Source: Bacteroidetes bacterium UBA2322 (lineage in GTDB: Bacteria > Bacteroidota > Bacteroidia > Chitinophagales > UBA2359). From it: 13,289 nt of DNA. The stretch lies in the NCBI GenBank assembly GCA_002345145.1, contig DDVC01000082.1, positions 1 through 13,289 on the forward strand, written 5' to 3'. Under the pieces are notes generated by a model. It was not told the DNA's origin. It saw nothing but the letters and a program-made list of their open reading frames with translations, and made no database searches. Of the stretch, positions 7,992-13,289 are shown piece after piece. Position 1 is the stretch's first letter, and every line of letters starts with the position of its first letter. Made by a program: the position numbers and the translations under genes.

Positions 7992-9239
7992 TTATACAGA
8001 CTCCTCACACCTAAAACCAATTTGCCCAAGGTGTTGCCAAAATTGGGGATAAGATTTGCTCACCACCTGCGGGTTTTCTATTTGTATGCCGCCGGTAAAA
8101 ACCATACTTAGGGCAGCAAAAGCCATAGCCATGCGGTGATCGTGGTAGGTAGCAAACTTGGGCATACCTGTATTAGGCAGTGGCGCGGCAAAAGCTAAGT
8201 TGCGGCTGTGGTTATTACCGGTAAAAAGGGCATTTACCTTAGCTAATTCGGTTTGGAGGGCGGCTGTTCGGTTGGTTTCTTTAATGTGGAGGGTATCTAA
8301 GCCGGTCATATTGGCAGGCAGTTGTAAGCCGGCACAAACTACGGCAAGGGTTTGAGCAATATCGGGACAATTAGTGAAATCATAAGCAAAAGCATCGGGC
8401 AATTTTACCTTATTTTTGGTAAGGTGTATTCCGCCATCGGGTAAAAATTGGGTATTTACCCCCAATGGCAGCATCAGTTGCGGCAGTACCGAATCGGCTT
8501 GAAGGCTATTAGGCAGTAAACCATAAAGGTATAGGTTTACCTCTTTTGCCAAGGCTGCTATGGCATAATAATAAGAGGCAGCGCTCCAATCGGCTTCTAT
8601 GGTAAGCGGTTGGGGTTTATAAGACTGCGGCGGCATAAAAATGGTATTATCGGTAATATGGTAAGCAATGCCAAAAGAGTTCATCAATTGTAAGGTCATA
8701 TTTAGGTAGGGCGCAGAAATAACAGAGGTGAGTAGCCTAAGTGTTACACCCTGTTTAAAAGTGGGGGCAACCAGCAATAGGGCAGATAAAAACTGACTGC
8801 TCACGTTGGCAGCCATGCTCACAGCGCCGCCCGATAAGGGTTTACCCTCAATAAACAACGGCGGAAAACCTTGGTTTTGTGTGTAGGTAATGGTAGCGCC
8901 TAACTGCCTTAATGCTTCTACCAAATCAGCAATGGGTCGCTCTTTCATGCGCTCTGAACCGGTAAGCAGCCAAGCGCCGGGTTGGGTGGCAAGGTAGGCG
9001 GTTAAAAAACGCATGGTGGTGCCGGCTGCGCCTACATTTATGGTAGCCAAACGCTGTTGCAGCGCCTGTTGCAGCAGTTGGGTATCATCAGCGGCAGATA
9101 AGCCTTTTATGGCAAACTTATTAGCACAAAGGGCTTGTATAATAAGGGCTCTGTTGCTGATGCTCTTTGACCCATCGAGGGTAAGCCTGCCCGATATAAC
9201 TTGGTTTTCAGGTGCAAAAAGGGTTAAAACGGAAGCCAT
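7992..9239 (-). CDS. aroA: 3-phosphoshikimate 1-carboxyvinyltransferase (EPSP synthase)
   Basis: Cytosolic sixth enzyme of the shikimate pathway, joining shikimate 3-phosphate and phosphoenolpyruvate to EPSP. The 415-residue protein is close to family length (427 in E. coli). Visible motifs are GSKSISNRAL at 23-32 (Lys25, Ser26, Arg30 contact substrates), GAAGTTMRFLTAYLA at 70-84, RMKERPI at 97-103, SSQFLSALL at 147-155, catalytic Asp293 in CPDIAQT, KETNRTAAL at 320-328 with Glu321 (Asn replaces the Asp of the usual KETDR), HDHRMAMAF at 367-375, and Lys395 in VVSKSYP. In the PEP/glyphosate loop, Phe78 stands where E. coli has Pro101. The start is 3 nt after the aroB stop (TAG TGT ATG), so translation is likely coupled. 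The M48 protease gene lies downstream. Confidence 0.97.
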   Translation of the reverse strand: MASVLTLFAPENQVISGRLTLDGSKSISNRALIIQALCANKFAIKGLSAADDTQLLQQALQQRLATINVGAAGTTMRFLTAYLATQPGAWLLTGSERMKERPIADLVEALRQLGATITYTQNQGFPPLFIEGKPLSGGAVSMAANVSSQFLSALLLVAPTFKQGVTLRLLTSVISAPYLNMTLQLMNSFGIAYHITDNTIFMPPQSYKPQPLTIEADWSAASYYYAIAALAKEVNLYLYGLLPNSLQADSVLPQLMLPLGVNTQFLPDGGIHLTKNKVKLPDAFAYDFTNCPDIAQTLAVVCAGLQLPANMTGLDTLHIKETNRTAALQTELAKVNALFTGNNHSRNLAFAAPLPNTGMPKFATYHDHRMAMAFAALSMVFTGGIQIENPQVVSKSYPQFWQHLGQIGFRCEESV

Positions 9240-9242
9240 ACA

Positions 9243-10349
9243 CTAAAATTTGTTTAAGAAATTAAGGGCGCGTTTTATTTCGGTTTCCGATAGGGTGTAG
9301 TCATAACCGGCAGCGCCTATTTGGGTTAAGAGTGTGCATTTAATTTTGTTGTGGCTGTTTTTTTTATCGTTGTCCATGTAGTGTAAAATCTGCTCCAGCA
9401 TTTGGTCGCTTATCAGGTACCTGTTTTGAGGCAATAATTTATGGGTTGCAAAAATCACCTTATTCATATCGGCTTCATCAAAGCCGGTTTTACTGCACGA
9501 TAGGTACATTTCGGCATACATACCCAGTAATACTGCTTCGCCGTGCAGCAGCGGGTTTTTATCGTTTGCTAAGGAGTAGCTCTCTAATGCGTGCCCTATG
9601 GTATGCCCAAAGTTGAGCAGTTTTCTTACGCCCTTTTCGGTGGGGTCTTCCTTTACAATACTGTGCTTAATTTTTATTGACCGGAAAATGAGGTCTTTTT
9701 CCCTAAAACTTAACTGCTCCTTGGGTTTAGTAATGCTAAACCATTCTAACCAAGTTTGGAGTGCATTTAAGTGTCCGGCATCTTTTATCAAGCCATGTTT
9801 AATCATTTCGGCAAAACCGCTGTTAAATTGGCGCAATGGGAGGGTTTTAAGAAAAATGGGGTCAATAAATCCCGCCAGCGGATTAGCAAAAAACCCGATG
9901 CTGTTTTTTACCCCTTCAAAATCAATACCTGTTTTACCCCCTACCGATGCGTCCACCTGTGCCAGCAGCGTGGTGGGTATGTGTATAAACCCGATGCCTC
10001 TTTTATAGGCTGCGGCACAAAATCCGCCCATATCGCACACCACGCCGCCGCCCAAATTGATGAGCAGTGCATTGCGGTCGGCGTTATACTGTAGCAGGGT
10101 TTTCCAAATAGTTTGGCAGGTTTTTAGGTTTTTATGTCGTTCGCCCGGTTTAATGGTAAGTACGGTGGCAGTTGATAGCGCCGGCGCTATTTGGAGCAGC
10201 GCGGGCAGGCAGAGCTTACGGGTATTGGTATCGGTAAGGATAAAAACCTTTGAAAACGGTTTACTTTGCAAGAATTGGGGCAGGTTTTGGGCTAAGTCGC
10301 CCACATATAGGGTATGGTCGGGCAGGTGGAGTTGGTATGGATCGGACAT
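9243..10349 (-). CDS. aroB: 3-dehydroquinate synthase
   Basis: Cytosolic NAD- and metal-dependent second enzyme of the shikimate pathway, cyclising DAHP to 3-dehydroquinate. The 368 residues match family length. Motifs include KPGERHKN at 67-74, the dinucleotide-binding LGGGVVCDMGGF at 99-110, PTTLLAQVDASVGGKTGID at 125-143, and the metal ligands Glu181 (AEMIKHG), His249 (LNFGHTIGHALE) and His269 (LHGEAV). The loop KEDPTEKGVRKLLNFGH at 233-249 is intact. It is the first gene of a two-gene aroB-aroA unit with a 3-nt gap; other aro genes are not in this window. The ATG at 10349 leads directly into a normal family N-terminus. The 362-nt region upstream carries interspersed repeats, and no standard -7 box was recognised there. 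Confidence 0.97.
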   Translation of the reverse strand: MSDPYQLHLPDHTLYVGDLAQNLPQFLQSKPFSKVFILTDTNTRKLCLPALLQIAPALSTATVLTIKPGERHKNLKTCQTIWKTLLQYNADRNALLINLGGGVVCDMGGFCAAAYKRGIGFIHIPTTLLAQVDASVGGKTGIDFEGVKNSIGFFANPLAGFIDPIFLKTLPLRQFNSGFAEMIKHGLIKDAGHLNALQTWLEWFSITKPKEQLSFREKDLIFRSIKIKHSIVKEDPTEKGVRKLLNFGHTIGHALESYSLANDKNPLLHGEAVLLGMYAEMYLSCSKTGFDEADMNKVIFATHKLLPQNRYLISDQMLEQILHYMDNDKKNSHNKIKCTLLTQIGAAGYDYTLSETEIKRALNFLNKF

Positions 10350-10416
10350 TGGTTGAACAAATAACTGTTAACGGATTTCGGATTGCTTTGATTTTGGGAT
10401 TTCACGATAAATCGGC

Positions 10417-10471
10417 AGCAAGTAGCACACAGATAACACGAATGGAGCTGATTTGCACAGATTTTTGGAAA
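10417..10471 (+). repeat. Partial copy (A) of the intergenic composite repeat
   Basis: 55 bp beginning AGCAAGTAGCACACAG and containing GATAACACG, GCTGATTTGCACAG and ATTTTTGGAAA. It matches 53 of 55 bases of 10579-10633; the differences are C/T at its 14th base and A/G at its 25th. It lacks the CGCAAAGGCGCAAATTGG half found in the full copies. Confidence 0.85.
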
Positions 10472-10516
10472 TAATTACGAATTACAGTTACCAAATACCA
10501 GTCTAATTTAGTTGCT

Positions 10517-10633
10517 CGCAAAGGCGCAAATTGGTGGTTATTTCTTAATACTCACTACTGAATACCCACATCCGGGGTAGCAAGTAGCACATAGATAACA
10601 CGGATGGAGCTGATTTGCACAGATTTTTGGAAA
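10517..10633 (+). repeat. Full copy (B) of the intergenic composite repeat
   Basis: About 117 bp. In order it holds CGCAAAGGCGCAAATTGG, GTTATTTCTTAATAC, CACTACT, AATACCCACATCCG, AGCACATAGATAACACGGAT, CTGATTTGCACAG and ATTTTT. The same blocks occur in the same order, in reverse orientation, at 13052-13168. It lies 78 nt after the stop codon of the HhH-barrel gene, and its reading direction points toward that gene. From general recollection, strings like CGCAAAGGCGCAAA and ATAACACGGAT recur between genes in many bacterial genomes; this was not checked. Confidence 0.85.
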
Positions 10634-10711
10634 AAAACGTACAATTGGGTAAATGATTTCGGGATTTAACTTTCCAAATTTACCAAAATCCGACTTCAAC
10701 CTCACGCTGTT

Positions 10712-12877
10712 TTAAAACTTCACTCTTAACATAGCCCGAACATCGGAGCGCACATTGCCGCTTATTTGTTCGTTTCCGGTGCCAATGTTTGTTTGGTTTG
10801 CCCAGTAAGTTTGCGCAAACCGGAGCCAAATATCTATGTTTTTAACCGGCGTATAGCGCAGGTTTAGGTAAAACCGGCTGCCTCTGTTATAGTAGGGCGG
10901 AATGCTGAACACAAACAGCACATCGTTTTCAAAGGCGTAAATGCGGGTGTTGTAGGAGTCGGTATCAAACAAAGCAAATCGGGTACTGAATGAAACAGGC
11001 GAGGAAAGGGGTTTGTAAATAATATCTTGCATGAGCATGTAGCCCTGTTCGTTTATTTGGCTGCCGTGTTTAAACCAAGTAGCCTCTACCCTGCTTTTAA
11101 GGGTTACGGTTTTGCTTAGGGTGGCTTGCAAATGGTAGCGCAGGCTGCCTCTGGTTTGGTTGCTCACAAAATCGGTAACGGTGGTGTTATCGGGTTGGTT
11201 TCTACCTTTGGTTTCGTTTCGGTAGCGCACATACATTTCAATGCCGCGCATGGGTTTATAGGAAACATTGAGCAGGTAATCCACCCCATTTGAGGGGGCA
11301 TCGGTAAGAAAACGAAGCCAAGGGTGGCGGTACACATCGGCATAAGCGCTAATTTCTACTTTTCTGATGGGTTTTACAAACAAGCCTATAAATGTACCTT
11401 GCTCATTGTTGGGCAGGGTGCTTTCGGCAAAGGGGGCGGCAAAAAGGGTTTGGTAATTGCGCTGATAGTACCGGTGCAGTACCGACATAGAAACCTTAGC
11501 ATCTAAGGCAAGCAACAAACCATTTAGGGTGGCAAGTCCTCCGTTTTGGCTCATGGCAGTTTCGCCAAAAAAGTGAAAATTGCGCCACAAATATCGGTAA
11601 TCCAAACTCACATTGAGCAGTTCGCTTCCCGAAAACCGAAACTGGTTGTAGGCAGCCTGCCGGGGGTTTAGATTGGTACTCAAACGGGTATAAACGGCAT
11701 TGGCATTCAGTACCAATCTTCGGGTTTTATAGCCCAAACTACCGCCGGTTACCAATTGGTTAATCGCTTGCCGGTCGGCAATTTCGGCATCGGTGCGGTG
11801 TAAGCCCGATAACAGCAAGGAGGAAACTTCGCTAATATCGGCGGCATCATCGGCATCGGGCAGTGGAATATCGGTCTCCTCATCTACCAAAAGCGAATCG
11901 GTTGGCAAAGGCGGGGCGGGGTTTACCACATTCCCGCTAATGGGTTTGTACGAGGCAAAAACGGTGGCTTCCCATTTTTTTCCGCCAAAAGTGGTGGCAG
12001 CTCCTCTAAAAAACAAAGCCTCGTTTACCGATGTATAGGCGCGTATGGGTTGGGCGTTTCGGGCTACGTTCATCACAAAACTGCCTTTTCTGAAACCCAA
12101 TCCTGTCCAAACGGTTAGCCCTTGCCCCAGTTTTACCTCATAATCGCCTATGGCTATATGTTTAAACTTACCCACATTGCGGAGGTAAAAATGGGCGGAG
12201 TAAAAATCAAATCCGCGCTTTTGCGAGCCGCTGAAAAACTCCTCGCCCGGGTCTTTTTCTGCCGTAAATCCGTAGCTTATTTTATTGCCGTAGTTGTAGC
12301 GGTAGCGCAGGTAAAGGCGGTCGGGGCTGCCGCGGTAGGTAGGTCTGAATGTGCCATCGGGTTGCTCTTTGGCAAGGTAGCCGGCTTGTGCATTAAGGGT
12401 TCTTGACCATCGGAAATACACCTGATTTTGTCCGCCGCTCAATAATTGTTTAAAGGGTATGTTAAAATCGTCTAAATCGCCGGCAGAAAAAAACGGGGCT
12501 ATTCTTCGGCAGGTTTCCAGGTCAAGTTGTGGCACTGCTTGCAGCTCATATATAGAAATAAACCTTCCCACTGTTTGCCTGTATGCCAAAATGCCTTGTA
12601 TTTGAACATCTGTAAGCAATCCAAGGTCGGCAAGGTCTTCATACTCGGCAATGTTTAGTTTAATAGGCTTTTGAATATAATCGTATAGTTTTTCCTGATA
12701 GGTATCAAAATCAATTTCGGCATCTTCTAAGTCTTCGGTAAGGTTTTCAATAAATTCGTCCACATCGGGTAGCGAATCGTCTTTTGAGCCGGGCTTTTTT
12801 TGCGCCCAAGCATTGCCGGTACTTACCAGCAGCAGTAAAACAAACAGGAGATAAGTAATAATAGCAGAGGGTTTCAT
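10712..12877 (-). CDS. Outer-membrane beta-barrel protein with N-terminal helix-hairpin-helix domain
   Basis: Secreted 721-residue protein of unknown function, of a type found in Bacteroidota. A signal peptide (about 1-25, long Leu/Val core, ending NAWAQ) is followed by an acidic linker (31-58). A helix-hairpin-helix region lies at about 70-130: LNIAEYEDLADLGLLTDVQ, then ILAYRQTVGRFISIYELQAV, resembling the ComEA-type pattern in which the hairpins often bind DNA. The remainder is rich in alternating aromatic strands, with a well-conserved-looking KLGQGLTVWTGLGFRKG stretch (249-265) and a terminal Phe (RAMLRVKF), which fits an outer-membrane barrel. A long acidic, proline-containing loop (about 317-352) interrupts the strands. 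A -7 box lies 25 nt upstream of the ATG at 12877. It is monocistronic as far as visible and is flanked by inverted copies of the composite repeat. DNA binding or uptake is only a possibility suggested by the HhH fold. Confidence 0.82.
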   Translation of the reverse strand: MKPSAIITYLLFVLLLLVSTGNAWAQKKPGSKDDSLPDVDEFIENLTEDLEDAEIDFDTYQEKLYDYIQKPIKLNIAEYEDLADLGLLTDVQIQGILAYRQTVGRFISIYELQAVPQLDLETCRRIAPFFSAGDLDDFNIPFKQLLSGGQNQVYFRWSRTLNAQAGYLAKEQPDGTFRPTYRGSPDRLYLRYRYNYGNKISYGFTAEKDPGEEFFSGSQKRGFDFYSAHFYLRNVGKFKHIAIGDYEVKLGQGLTVWTGLGFRKGSFVMNVARNAQPIRAYTSVNEALFFRGAATTFGGKKWEATVFASYKPISGNVVNPAPPLPTDSLLVDEETDIPLPDADDAADISEVSSLLLSGLHRTDAEIADRQAINQLVTGGSLGYKTRRLVLNANAVYTRLSTNLNPRQAAYNQFRFSGSELLNVSLDYRYLWRNFHFFGETAMSQNGGLATLNGLLLALDAKVSMSVLHRYYQRNYQTLFAAPFAESTLPNNEQGTFIGLFVKPIRKVEISAYADVYRHPWLRFLTDAPSNGVDYLLNVSYKPMRGIEMYVRYRNETKGRNQPDNTTVTDFVSNQTRGSLRYHLQATLSKTVTLKSRVEATWFKHGSQINEQGYMLMQDIIYKPLSSPVSFSTRFALFDTDSYNTRIYAFENDVLFVFSIPPYYNRGSRFYLNLRYTPVKNIDIWLRFAQTYWANQTNIGTGNEQISGNVRSDVRAMLRVKF

Positions 12878-12902
12878 TTTCCGGTATGCGGTTTAACCGT
12901 GC

Positions 12903-12910
12903 CAAAGGTA
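12903..12910 (-). promoter_or_regulatory. Predicted -7 promoter box for the HhH-barrel gene
   Basis: The minus strand reads TACCTTTG, a full match to TAnnTTTG, 25 nt before the ATG. It would give a leader of about 20 nt. No good -33 TTG is seen at the expected distance, so this rests on the -7 box and its placement. Confidence 0.5.
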
Positions 12911-12986
12911 ATGTTTTTTGGTATAACTGCCACTATATACAGGTAATGTTGCGTATTTACGAACACATAGTTCAGCGCAACGGTAT

Positions 12987-13024
12987 TCTTTATGGAAAAT
13001 CTTACCCATTACCCTGCAAATGCG
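12987..13024 (+). repeat. 38-bp direct repeat, first copy
   Basis: Begins TCTTTATGG and ends ATTACCCTGCAAATGCG. It matches 13169-13206 at 34 of 38 positions and lies 182 nt away from it. With the second copy it brackets composite repeat C. It may be the remnant of a tandem second copy of the same element. Confidence 0.75.
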
Positions 13025-13051
13025 TTATAGGTTGGAATAGTAGTAGCTACT

Positions 13052-13168
13052 ATTTTTTTAAAATCGGCGCTAATCAGTTGCGTCCGTGTTATCCGTGTGC
13101 TAATTGCTGTCGGATTTGGGTAGTGAGTAGTGGGTACTAAGAAATAACAACCAATTTGCGCCTTTGCG
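13052..13168 (-). repeat. Full copy (C) of the intergenic composite repeat, inverted
   Basis: Read on the minus strand it carries the same ordered blocks as copy B: CGCAAAGGCGCAAATTGG, GTTATTTCTTAGTAC, CACTACT, ACCCAAATCCG, AGCACACGGATAACACGGA, CTGATTAGCGCCG and ATTTTA. The first block is identical; later blocks carry scattered substitutions and single-base gaps, so it is older or less constrained than the A/B pair. It lies upstream of the HhH-barrel gene and points toward it. Confidence 0.82.
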
Positions 13169-13206
13169 TCTTTACGTGAAATCTTACCCAATACCCTGCA
13201 AATGCG
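13169..13206 (+). repeat. 38-bp direct repeat, second copy
   Basis: Begins TCTTTACGTG and ends ATACCCTGCAAATGCG, directly abutting composite repeat C, so it may be the outer end of that element. It differs from the first copy at four bases. Both copies are followed at some distance by a run of T then A (TTTTTTTAAAA, at about 13053 and 13212). Confidence 0.75.
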
Positions 13207-13289
13207 CCATGATTTTTTTAAAAAACTACCTATATCACACAAACCCCTTCTTTTTACCATGTCTCAAAAGTTTGCGCAAAAATTCCATC

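Larger units (their letters stand above)
10350..10711. other. Gene-free region between the HhH-barrel gene and aroB, occupied by repeats
   Basis: 362 nt without a supported gene. It holds a partial repeat (10417-10471) and a full composite repeat (10517-10633), described separately. It must also contain the aroB promoter and the 3' end of the HhH-barrel transcript, but I found neither a TAnnTTTG box for aroB nor a hairpin terminator. An open plus-strand frame across 10250-10474 is the antisense of aroB running into the repeat. Confidence 0.6.
12878..13289. other. Gene-free right end of the window, with repeats
   Basis: 412 nt with no supported gene. It contains the promoter of the HhH-barrel gene, a full composite repeat (13052-13168) and two copies of a 38-bp direct repeat. 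The last 30 bases could hold either the start of a plus-strand gene (ATG at 13259, then SQKFAQKFH) or the tail of a minus-strand gene (for example a frame ending QTFETW at a TAA). The window is too short to decide, so neither is called. Confidence 0.55.

Noticed and set aside
7844..8029. 61-codon minus-strand frame overlapping the start of the M48 gene by 4 nt (ATGA) and the end of aroA by 38 nt
   Set aside because: It starts only with TTG, overlaps the conserved end of aroA, has no recognisable family and looks like an open frame across an AT-rich gap. The ATGA overlap is suggestive but not enough.
10417..10633. CRISPR-like repeat-spacer pattern
   Set aside because: Only two near-identical copies with 107 nt between them, no regular spacing, and no cas genes.
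13259..13289. Possible plus-strand gene start (MSQKFAQKFH) at the right edge
   Set aside because: Only ten codons are visible and there is no TAnnTTTG box upstream. The opposite strand can equally be read as the tail of a minus-strand gene.

Overview
The window looks like chromosomal DNA of a member of the Bacteroidota (Bacteroidetes). The evidence is the TonB-dependent receptor with an N-terminal carboxypeptidase-regulatory-like domain, a helix-hairpin-helix/beta-barrel outer-membrane protein of a type typical of that phylum, the lack of Shine-Dalgarno sequences before the starts, and several matches to the Bacteroidota -7 promoter box TAnnTTTG. All nine recognisable genes lie on the minus strand, so transcription runs from high to low coordinates. 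No RNA gene, transposase, phage gene or CRISPR array was seen.

Layout in the direction of transcription. (a) 12878-13289 is a gene-free stretch with repeats. (b) 10712-12877 encodes a secreted helix-hairpin-helix outer-membrane barrel protein. (c) 10350-10711 is a second gene-free stretch with repeats. (d) aroB and aroA follow, 3 nt apart, and encode two shikimate-pathway enzymes. A secreted M48 zinc metalloprotease lies 144 nt beyond them. (e) A small heat-shock protein and an HtrA/Deg-type serine protease come next, the latter ending in a clear intrinsic terminator. (f) rpe (pentose phosphate pathway) has a promoter that almost touches its start codon, and a TonB-dependent receptor follows 54 nt later. 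(g) lepB (signal peptidase I) has its own promoter and runs off the left edge of the window.

Functionally this is mostly housekeeping and cell-envelope content. AroB and AroA are the second and sixth steps of chorismate synthesis, and Rpe feeds the sugar-phosphate pool that supplies erythrose-4-phosphate to it. LepB processes exported proteins, including the receptor, barrel and protease encoded here. HtrA, Hsp20 and the M48 protease are protein quality-control factors, though nothing shows that they are co-regulated.

The part that ordinary genes do not explain is a composite intergenic repeat of about 117 bp. One full copy (10517-10633) and one inverted full copy (13052-13168) flank the helix-hairpin-helix barrel gene and both point inward. 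A near-identical partial copy (10417-10471) and a 38-bp direct repeat (12987-13024 and 13169-13206) accompany them. I did not find a convincing new multi-gene system in the window.
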